The notes beneath the pieces are model-generated. The model had not been told where the DNA came from. It saw only the letters and a program-made list of their open reading frames with translations, and made no database searches. Shown in pieces: positions 38,231 through 45,151 of a stretch of 64,000 bases of DNA; position 1 is the stretch's first letter; every line of letters begins with the position of its first letter. The position numbers were made by a program, and so were the translations under genes. Source of the DNA: Prevotella sp. E2-28. Lineage in GTDB: Bacteria; Bacteroidota; Bacteroidia; Bacteroidales; Bacteroidaceae. The DNA lies in contig NZ_CP091788.1 in NCBI RefSeq assembly GCF_022024055.1, forward strand, positions 1,054,001 through 1,118,000. The letters run 5' to 3'.

Positions 38231-38703
38231 AGCGAGGCGTATTTCGCAGACGAAAACATGAGATGCCAGGCTTGAATACGGCGGCATTGCCTGATTTGAT
38301 ATTCACAGTACTGTTCTTCTTCATGATAGTCACTCACATGAGAGAGGCCAACCTGCAGGTGCGTTATGAGGTGCCTAAGGGGACGGAAGTGCAGAAACTC
38401 ACACATAAGTCATCCGTCAGTTATATCTATGTAGGACGAGTGCCTGGTCAACCGGCTGACAGTTTTTATATCCAGCTCAACAATAAACTGGCTACTATGG
38501 CTGATATCAAGGCCTTTGTAGAAGCAGAAAGAGCTAAGATGAATTCTGAAGACCAGCCACGTATGACGGTATCTATAAAAGCTGACCGCGATGTTCCCTT
38601 CGGTATGATTGCTGAAATAAAACAGGCTTTACAGCAGTCATTCGCATTGAAGGTCAACTATTCGGCGGTAGAGAAAATGAAAGAAGAAAAAATAAGAAGG
38701 TAA
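38227..38703 (+). CDS. exbD: ExbD/TolR-type protein 2
   Basis: Second ExbD paralog (158 aa), with KHEMPGLNTAALPDLIFTVL; the conserved membrane Asp is kept (ALPDLIFTVLFFFM). The C-terminal domain has PRMTVSIKADRDVPFGMI, a usual ExbD periplasmic segment. Paired ExbD copies are common in Bacteroidetes motors. No terminator separates it from the Lrp gene 37 bases later. Confidence 0.9.
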   Translation: MKRGVFRRRKHEMPGLNTAALPDLIFTVLFFFMIVTHMREANLQVRYEVPKGTEVQKLTHKSSVSYIYVGRVPGQPADSFYIQLNNKLATMADIKAFVEAERAKMNSEDQPRMTVSIKADRDVPFGMIAEIKQALQQSFALKVNYSAVEKMKEEKIRR

Positions 38704-38740
38704 AGAAGTATAAAAGAGAAACAGTTTAGAGGACAATATT

Positions 38741-39220
38741 ATGGCAAAAGAAAAACTTGACAGGCTTGATAAGCAGATTTTGAAGCTTATTGCCGCCGAT
38801 GCACGTATTCCTTTCCTAGAGGTGGCACGTGTATGTGACGTGAGTGGCGCAGCCATTCATCAGCGTATTCAGAAACTGACTAACATCGGCATTTTGAGAG
38901 GTTCGCAGTTCTTGATTGACCCCGAGAAAGTTGGTTATGAGACTTGCGCATTCATTGGTTTGAACCTGAAGAATCCTGAGGACTTCGATCGTGTGGTTGA
39001 AGAACTGAAGAATATTCCCGAGGTGACTGAATGCCATTACACCACGGGAAACTTTGATATGTTTATTAAGATCTATGCTCAGAATAATCATCATCTGCTC
39101 ACTATCATCCATGATAAGCTGCAGCCACTTGGCCTTAGCAGTTCGCAGACGCTGATTTCATTCCACTCAGCCTTCGAGCGCCAGTTGCCCGTTATGGACA
39201 TGGTGGATCTTGATGACTAG
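38741..39220 (+). CDS. Lrp/AsnC-family transcriptional regulator
   Basis: Amino-acid-responsive DNA-binding protein of 159 aa. N-terminal helix-turn-helix with LDKQILKLIAADARIPFLEV and VSGAAIHQRIQKL; C-terminal RAM effector domain (about 70-150) with GYETCAFIGL and CHYTTGNFDMFI. Near-normal Lrp length. It converges with folA with one base between the stops. Which amino acid it senses cannot be told. Confidence 0.92.
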   Translation: MAKEKLDRLDKQILKLIAADARIPFLEVARVCDVSGAAIHQRIQKLTNIGILRGSQFLIDPEKVGYETCAFIGLNLKNPEDFDRVVEELKNIPEVTECHYTTGNFDMFIKIYAQNNHHLLTIIHDKLQPLGLSSSQTLISFHSAFERQLPVMDMVDLDD

Positions 39221-39221
39221 T

Positions 39222-39704
39222 TTATCGTTTGACGTAGTCAACAAACGCATAAGGATAGGCGTGACGATCATCCACGGGGTGGTCTTCACGCCATTTTTCT
39301 TGCCATTCCTCTTTGTATTCAGGGAAGAACGTGTCGGCCTGTGCAGGTGTATCGTCAATCTCTGTCAGACAGAGACGGTCAGCCTTGTCCAGCAGGTTTG
39401 TGTAAAGACTGGCGCCACCAATGATATAGATGTCCTCGTCAGGCTTGCAACTCTTGATAAAGTCGCCCCAGCAGGCAAAGCATTCACACCCAGGTAGTTC
39501 CTTCGTACTCTTTGTCAGCACACAGTTCCTACGATTAGGCAGCGCCCCTTTTGGCAGACTCTCAAACGTCTTACGTCCCATCACGATGGTATGCCCCGTA
39601 GTCAGCGCCTTAAAACGCTTCAGGTCGTTGGGCAACCAGTAAATCAGTTTATTCTCAAAGCCGATGGCGCGATTCTTCGCTACGGCAGCAATCATCGAAA
39701 TCAT
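39222..39704 (-). CDS. folA: Dihydrofolate reductase
   Basis: Reduces dihydrofolate to tetrahydrofolate with NADPH in the cytoplasm, regenerating folate used by ThyA. 160 aa. N-terminal ISMIAAVAKNRAIGFENKLI, the substrate-binding acidic residue in WLPNDLKRFK, the NADPH motif TIVMGRKTFESLP and the C-terminal GGASLYTNLL are all present. It follows thyA by 23 bases in the same direction, the usual thyA-folA pair. Confidence 0.95.
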   Translation of the reverse strand: MISMIAAVAKNRAIGFENKLIYWLPNDLKRFKALTTGHTIVMGRKTFESLPKGALPNRRNCVLTKSTKELPGCECFACWGDFIKSCKPDEDIYIIGGASLYTNLLDKADRLCLTEIDDTPAQADTFFPEYKEEWQEKWREDHPVDDRHAYPYAFVDYVKR

Positions 39705-39727
39705 TTTTTCGTTATGTCGTTATTCCG

Positions 39728-40522
39728 TTATACCGATACCTCCGCTTTAATATGTGGCCATGGGTCATAATTCTCTAACTGGAAGTCCTCATACTTGAAG
39801 TCGAAGATGCTCTTTACGTCAGGGTTGATCTTCATGGTAGGCAGAGGACGAGGCTCACGTGTTAATTGCAACTTAGCCTGCTCCAAGTGGTTCAGATATA
39901 GATGCGTATCACCCGTGGTATGGATAAACTCGCCTGGCTTCAGTCCGCATACCTGTGCCATCATCATGCACAGCAGGGCATACGATGCGATGTTGAAGGG
40001 TACTCCCAGGAAGGTATCGGCACTACGCTGATAGAGCTGTAACGACAACTTGCCGTCGGCTACGTAGAACTGGAAAATCGTGTGACAAGGAGGCAACGCC
40101 ATCTTGTTCACCTCAGCCACGTTCCATGCCGACACAATCATACGACGCGAATTGGGGTTGTTCTTAATCTGATCTACTACGTATTTTATCTGGTCTATCG
40201 TGCCTCCGTCATAGTCGGGCCATGAGCGCCACTGATGTCCATAGACAGGACCCAGTTCACCATTCTCATCTGCCCACTCGTTCCAGATTCTCACGCCGTT
40301 GTCCTGCAGGTACTTCACGTTTGTGTCGCCATTCAGGAACCACAGCAACTCATAGATAATTGATTTCAGATGCAGCTTTTTGGTGGTGAGCAGGGGGAAA
40401 CCCTTACTCAGGTCATAACGACTCTGTGTACCAAAGATGCTCAGTGTGCCCGTACCCGTGCGGTCGCCTTTCTGCGTGCCCTCTTTCAGGATGCGGTCTA
40501 GTATGTCAAGATATTGTTTCAT
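39728..40522 (-). CDS. thyA: Thymidylate synthase
   Basis: Methylates dUMP to dTMP using methylene-tetrahydrofolate. 264 aa. Catalytic Cys in [12 protein letters not shown] (about residue 146), the folate and dUMP segments [17 protein letters not shown] and the C-terminal DNHLNH-like region ([10 protein letters not shown]) are intact. Met at 40522 gives the usual start; the frame opens at 40543. The -7 element TAACTTTG (40541-40548, minus) lies upstream. Confidence 0.96.
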   Translation of the reverse strand: MKQYLDILDRILKEGTQKGDRTGTGTLSIFGTQSRYDLSKGFPLLTTKKLHLKSIIYELLWFLNGDTNVKYLQDNGVRIWNEWADENGELGPVYGHQWRSWPDYDGGTIDQIKYVVDQIKNNPNSRRMIVSAWNVAEVNKMALPPCHTIFQFYVADGKLSLQLYQRSADTFLGVPFNIASYALLCMMMAQVCGLKPGEFIHTTGDTHLYLNHLEQAKLQLTREPRPLPTMKINPDVKSIFDFKYEDFQLENYDPWPHIKAEVSV

Positions 40523-40540
40523 CGTTGTTTTATTTGTGTG

Positions 40541-40548
40541 CAAAGTTA
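40541..40548 (-). promoter_or_regulatory. -7 promoter element of thyA
   Basis: TAACTTTG matches TAnnTTTG, 18 bases before the thyA ATG at 40522. Confidence 0.5.
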
Positions 40549-40631
40549 CAAATTAGTAAGCGAAATGCAAAGGGAAAATAGAGTTTTTTTACATGATGTG
40601 AGAAATACTTGGTGATGTAAGGAGAATTCGT

Positions 40632-40639
40632 TACCTTTG
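40632..40639 (+). promoter_or_regulatory. -7 promoter element of the GH28-GH43 gene
   Basis: TACCTTTG lies 18 bases before the ATG at 40658; it is back to back with the thyA promoter. Confidence 0.55.
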
Positions 40640-40657
40640 CACACATAAACCAAAACT

Positions 40658-43516
40658 ATGATGATGAGGAAACCTTTTTTGATGGCTATGCTCGTCCTGT
40701 CAATATGGGCAGGAAAGGCTGAGGCTCGCGATTATAATATTGTGGTGTATGGCGCCAAGGCCGATACCACGGTGCTCTCTACACAGGCCCTGCAACAGGC
40801 TATCGACGATTGTTCAAAAGCTGGTGGGGGCAGGGTAGTGGTGCCTACGGGCCAGTATAAGATTGGCTCTATCGTCCTGAAATCTGACGTGCATCTCTAC
40901 TTGGAACAGGGGGCTACGCTCTATGGCAGTACGGACCTGAAGGACTATCTGCCTATGAAGTCCGACTACGTGTCATTGCGCACGCAGACCTCCACCATCC
41001 AGTTGATTTATGCCGACAAGGTGAAGAATGTGGTGATTGATGGCTTTGGCACTATCGATGGACAAGGACGCGCCTTCAAGAAACTCACTTGGAACGACGA
41101 GGGCATCACCCGTCCGCACCTCATCCGCTTCATCCAGAGCGAGGATATCATCATCAAGGATATCACCCTCAAGAACTCTGGTTGCTGGATGCAGCATTAT
41201 TTGGCTTGCGACCGTGTAAGAATAGACGGCATCAAGGTGTTCAATCGCAATAACTACAACAACGACGCACTTGATATCGATGGTTGTCATGAGGTCATCG
41301 TCAGGGGCATCATGGCTGATAGCGACGATGATGGTATCACGCTAAAGAGCACCTCGCCCCGTCTCTGCGAAAATATCCGCATTAGCGACTGCGTGCTGTC
41401 CAGCCATTGCAACGCCGTGAAACTGGGTACAGAGACCAATGGTGGCTTCCGCAATATCAATATTTCAGGTATAGTAGTGAAGCCCAGTAGCGACCAGTCC
41501 TGTCAGTTCTTTGGCGCTCCATCGAAAATAGGCACGTCGGCCCTCTCATTGGAGATTGTGGATGGTGGCGTGCTCGAGAATGTCAGCGCATCCGACTTTA
41601 CTGTTGAGGGCACAGAGTCGCCCATCTTTATTCGTTTGGGCAATCGCGGACGAGGCTATAAATTGAGAGAAGCAGGGAAAACGCTGAGTGGTACAGGTAA
41701 TGACGATACCATTACCGAACTGATTCCTATTGACCACGTGGGCCGTATCGATGGCATCCGCTTGGAGAACTTCCAGATACGGAATGCAGGTCCTGTGGGC
41801 TGTTCTATCACAGGTCTGCCTGGCCATCCCGTACGCAACGTGTGGCTATCGAATATCTCCATCCACCATCAGGGTGGGGTGAAGGAGGGCGACCTCAAAG
41901 TCATCAACGACTCCATCTTTTACGAGAAAGAAAAGGCTTATCCAGAGGCTACGATGTGGGGCAACCTGCCTGCTAAGGGCTTTTATTTGCGCCATACCCG
42001 AAATGTACACTTCGACAGAATCGAAGTACACACGGACGCCCCCGATGCCCGTCCTGACTTTGTGCGTAGCGATACGGAGGGCTGGGGCGATCAGGGTAAT
42101 GGCACCTATCTGAACCCTGTGCTTAATGCCGACTTCTCAGATCCTGATGTTATCCGCGTAGGCAAAAAATACTATATGGTGGCCTCCGACTTCCATTTTC
42201 TCGGAATGCAGGTACTGGAGTCTGAAGATATGGTCAACTGGCAGTATATCAGTCAGATATACAGTCGTTTTGATGAACCTGGGTGGGACGAGAACAAACA
42301 CTATGCTGGTGGTTCGTGGGCGCCCGCTATCCGCTATCATAATGGCCTCTACTACGTTTATTTCTGTACCCCCGAAGAGGGTCTTTATATGAGTACGGCT
42401 AAAGACCCTCACGGCCCTTGGGCGCCTCTGCATCTGGTGAAGCGCGTGGCGAAATGGGAAGACCCCTGTCCTTTCTGGGATGAGGACGGACAGGCTTACT
42501 TGGGACGCAGCAAACACGGCGCTGGACCTATCATTGTGCATCGGATGTCTGCTGATGGTAAACAGCTGCTCGATGATGGCGTTACCGTCTATGAGGGTCC
42601 TATCGCTGAGGGCACGAAGTTTATGAAGCGCAATGGCTATTACTACCTCATTATCCCTGAAGGTGGCGTAGGCACAGGTTGGCAGACGGTCCTCAGAGCC
42701 AAGAATATCTATGGTCCCTACGAGCGCAAGATAGTGCTCGAACAGGGCTCTACCGCCATAAACGGCCCTCATCAGGGCGCTTTGGTCGATGCGCCTGATG
42801 GCACCTGGTGGTTCTATCATTTCCAGGAGACGCCCGTTTTAGGACGCGTGGTTCATCTGCAGCCCGTTCGCTGGCAGGACGACTGGCCCTTCATGGGCAT
42901 CGATTATGATGGCAACGGCATTGGCGAACCTGTTTCTGAATGGCAGAAGCCGATAATTTCATCCCTTCATTTTCTCCCACAAACAAACGATGATTTTTCA
43001 TCTCCTGCGCTGGGTCTGCAATGGCAATGGAATCACAACCCCGTTGACACCCATTGGAGCATGAAGGAGCGAAAGGGTTGGCTCACGCTGAAAGCCCTGC
43101 CTGCCGATAGTCTGAAGCTCTGTAGGAATATGCTCACGCAGAAGGTGGTGGGCTATCAGAGCGAGAGCACTACGTTGCTCACGGCATCAGGCGACTGCTA
43201 CGCAGGTCTCTTCTGTAGTGGCAAGACCTTCCGTGGCATCGGCCTCTGTAAAGACGGCATCTTTATTGAGGCTCAGGGCAAGCGTGAGGTCATCCAGAAG
43301 GGCAAGTTCCAGAAGCTCTGGGTGCGCGTCAACAACGACTGTCAGGCTAATCGTCATCAGTTCTCTTATAGTACCGATGGCACTCACTTCCTGAAAGCTG
43401 GCGATACCTTCCCCATGCGTGCCGGCTATTGGAAAGGCATTCGCGTAGGCCTTTTCTGTTATGGAAAGAGTGGAAAGGCCGCCTTCGACAGCTTCACCCA
43501 GACCGTCTGTCAGTAA
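40658..43516 (+). CDS. GH28-GH43 fusion enzyme (pectinase-like plus xylosidase/arabinofuranosidase-like)
   Basis: One 952-residue protein carrying two enzymes. Signal peptide about 1-23. Residues about 25-480 are a GH28-like right-handed helix: NNDALDID and DSDDDGITLKS carry the two acidic catalytic motifs, and SSHCNAVKLG replaces the usual GHG/RIK region. Residues about 481-760 are GH43, with FSDPDVIRVGKKYY (base), WEDPCPFWDEDG and AEGTKFMKRNGYYYL (acid). Residues about 775-952 resemble the GH43 C2 sandwich of beta-xylosidases (FSSPALGLQWQWNHNP). Both units appear complete. A joint attack on decorated pectin is inferred. Could be a deliberate dual-activity enzyme or a recent fusion. Confidence 0.85.
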   Translation: MMMRKPFLMAMLVLSIWAGKAEARDYNIVVYGAKADTTVLSTQALQQAIDDCSKAGGGRVVVPTGQYKIGSIVLKSDVHLYLEQGATLYGSTDLKDYLPMKSDYVSLRTQTSTIQLIYADKVKNVVIDGFGTIDGQGRAFKKLTWNDEGITRPHLIRFIQSEDIIIKDITLKNSGCWMQHYLACDRVRIDGIKVFNRNNYNNDALDIDGCHEVIVRGIMADSDDDGITLKSTSPRLCENIRISDCVLSSHCNAVKLGTETNGGFRNINISGIVVKPSSDQSCQFFGAPSKIGTSALSLEIVDGGVLENVSASDFTVEGTESPIFIRLGNRGRGYKLREAGKTLSGTGNDDTITELIPIDHVGRIDGIRLENFQIRNAGPVGCSITGLPGHPVRNVWLSNISIHHQGGVKEGDLKVINDSIFYEKEKAYPEATMWGNLPAKGFYLRHTRNVHFDRIEVHTDAPDARPDFVRSDTEGWGDQGNGTYLNPVLNADFSDPDVIRVGKKYYMVASDFHFLGMQVLESEDMVNWQYISQIYSRFDEPGWDENKHYAGGSWAPAIRYHNGLYYVYFCTPEEGLYMSTAKDPHGPWAPLHLVKRVAKWEDPCPFWDEDGQAYLGRSKHGAGPIIVHRMSADGKQLLDDGVTVYEGPIAEGTKFMKRNGYYYLIIPEGGVGTGWQTVLRAKNIYGPYERKIVLEQGSTAINGPHQGALVDAPDGTWWFYHFQETPVLGRVVHLQPVRWQDDWPFMGIDYDGNGIGEPVSEWQKPIISSLHFLPQTNDDFSSPALGLQWQWNHNPVDTHWSMKERKGWLTLKALPADSLKLCRNMLTQKVVGYQSESTTLLTASGDCYAGLFCSGKTFRGIGLCKDGIFIEAQGKREVIQKGKFQKLWVRVNNDCQANRHQFSYSTDGTHFLKAGDTFPMRAGYWKGIRVGLFCYGKSGKAAFDSFTQTVCQ

Positions 43517-43548
43517 TAGATATTCATAATTGGCTCGTTTAGAATCAT

Positions 43549-43583
43549 AACTAGGCCACTTGTGGGTCGCAAAGTGCCTAGTT
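43549..43583. repeat. Imperfect stem-loop after the GH28-GH43 gene
   Basis: AACTAGGCCACT (43549-43560) pairs with AGTGCCTAGTT (43573-43583) with one bulged C. A second, similar GTGGG/TGCGAA block follows directly. There is no T-run, so it is more likely a repeat family member than a terminator. Confidence 0.45.
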
Positions 43584-43865
43584 GTGGGGTGCGAACAGGC
43601 TTGTTTCTATGAGATTATGCCTCGTTTTAGATGCAAAAGGCCCTCAAATTGATTAAATGCCTGAATTTTTTCGTCAACCTTTTTTGCAGAAAATGCATGT
43701 TTCTATATCGGAAAATGCCGTTTTTACATCGTTTTTAATGGCTTTTTGGCCGAAAAACTGAGACGATTTGTGCCTTTTAGATGATTTGTAACCAATGGAG
43801 TAGGGAGGCTGATGGCCGTAAGTTATTGATTATAAGTGTTTTAGAAAAATTGACGATGGGCGAGC

Positions 43866-44010
43866 GTTACAGTTACAGTTGTTACAGTTATTTTTTGAAG
43901 GGTGTACTTTTCTTTATTATGTATATAACTATTTATATATCAATAAGTTATATAATGACATGAGGAAATGCATACCCCTGTTTTTTAATTGTAACAACTG
44001 TAACTGTAAC
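43866..44010. repeat. 21-base inverted repeat flanking an A/T-rich core, upstream of Fic
   Basis: GTTACAGTTACAGTTGTTACA (43866-43886) is exactly complementary to 43990-44010. The 103 bases between are almost free of genes and very A/T-rich. Each arm itself repeats GTTACA. It could be a remnant of a small mobile element or a structured regulatory site. Confidence 0.7.
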
Positions 44011-44061
44011 CGACTAAGCTAATTTTTTCTGTAAAAAGAAGGAGGTTTACATTTTTTTTGC

Positions 44062-44069
44062 TAACTTTG
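44062..44069 (+). promoter_or_regulatory. -7 promoter element of the Fic gene
   Basis: TAACTTTG lies 28 bases before the ATG at 44098. Confidence 0.5.
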
Positions 44070-44097
44070 CAATCAAGGATCTAAAAGCAAGACAATA

Positions 44098-45126
44098 ATG
44101 AGCTACGTACCACCATTCACTGTTAGTGCTGAGGCTATCAATTTGATAGCAGAGATTTCTGCCCAGATAGAACGTTATGCCATTCGACTGGAGCAGGAGG
44201 ACGGTCTGCGGCTTCGCAAAGCAAACCGCATTAAGACCATTCATTCCTCGCTGGCTATTGAGGGTAATACACTCTCAGAGAATGAGGTGCGCGATGTTAT
44301 TGATGGCAAGAATGTGGTAGCCCCCATTCGTCAGATTCAGGAGGTAAAGAATGCTATTAAGACCTATGAGTTATATCCTACGCTTGATGCATTCAACGAG
44401 AAAGATCTGTTGAAGGCGCACGGCGTGATGATGCAGGCTCTAGTGGACGATGCAGGAAACTATCGCAAAGGTGGCGTAGGTGTGTTTGGTGAGAAAGGCC
44501 TAGTACATCTGGCTCCTCCTGCTGACAGGGTCCCTATGCTGATGGCCGACCTTTTTGATTGGCTAAAACGCTCAAAGGACCATCTGCTTATCCGTTCCTG
44601 CGTGTTCCATTTCGAATTTGAGTTTATCCATCCCTTTATCGATGGTAACGGACGAATGGGGCGCCTGTGGCAGTCGTTGATACTTGGTAAACTACATCCT
44701 CTTTTCGAGCATCTGCCTGTAGAGAATATGGTATATAGCAATCAGCAGCAATATTACGATGCCATCACTGCTAGCGCTAATGCAGGTCAGTCAGGTACGT
44801 TTATCGATTTTATGCTGGGCGAAATATATAAGACGCTGAAAGAGCACCAGGGAATCCCTTTGTCAAATACTGACGACGAGTTCGAAGCAAAGTTTGGTAA
44901 AGAGTTCGGTGTAAAGTTCGGTGTAAAGTTCGGTGTAAATGAAAGGAAGGTCATGCTTCTTTTGGCATCTAATCCATCCTTGTCTGCAGGAGACATCGCT
45001 GAACAGATAGGATTGACAAAGCGTGGCGTAGAGAAGCAACTAAAGAAATTCCGCGACCTTGGAATTATCGCTAGACAGGGAAGCGACAAGACTGGTTACT
45101 GGGAGATTGCAAAGAAGAACAACTGA
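44098..45126 (+). CDS. Fic-family AMP-transferase-like protein with winged-helix tail
   Basis: Fic proteins usually attach AMP to target proteins. The active-site motif is complete: HPFIDGNGRMGR (His178 to Arg189). An inhibitory SxxxEGN motif is present at Ser51-Asn57 (SLAIEGN), placing it in the N-terminally inhibited class. Residues 264-281 are a KFGV-type repeat encoded by 12-base tandem units, linking to a C-terminal winged helix (about 285-342) with LSAGDIAEQIGLTKRGVEKQL. That DNA-binding tail suggests self-regulation. It is 25 bases upstream of the helicase gene and likely cotranscribed. Confidence 0.9.
   Translation: MSYVPPFTVSAEAINLIAEISAQIERYAIRLEQEDGLRLRKANRIKTIHSSLAIEGNTLSENEVRDVIDGKNVVAPIRQIQEVKNAIKTYELYPTLDAFNEKDLLKAHGVMMQALVDDAGNYRKGGVGVFGEKGLVHLAPPADRVPMLMADLFDWLKRSKDHLLIRSCVFHFEFEFIHPFIDGNGRMGRLWQSLILGKLHPLFEHLPVENMVYSNQQQYYDAITASANAGQSGTFIDFMLGEIYKTLKEHQGIPLSNTDDEFEAKFGKEFGVKFGVKFGVNERKVMLLLASNPSLSAGDIAEQIGLTKRGVEKQLKKFRDLGIIARQGSDKTGYWEIAKKNN
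44903..44940 (+). repeat. 12-base tandem repeat in the Fic gene
   Basis: Three copies of AGTTCGGTGTAA, preceded by a diverged copy, keep the reading frame and encode KFGVKFGV. The tract can change length by four residues per unit through slippage. Confidence 0.8.
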
Positions 45127-45151
45127 AGATGGGGTAAATGAACCGTATAGT

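Larger units (their letters stand above)
43517..44061. other. Gene-free spacer with palindromes
   Basis: This stretch holds no convincing gene. It contains an imperfect stem (43549-43583), a 21-base inverted repeat (43866-44010) with a very A/T-rich centre, and leads to the Fic promoter. It marks the entry to the accessory block. A 60-codon frame here is explained by the repeats. Confidence 0.5.

Noticed and set aside
43781..43963. 60-codon frame in the spacer before Fic
   Set aside because: Its sequence is explained by the GTTACA repeats and A/T-rich core; no start signal or recognisable segment.
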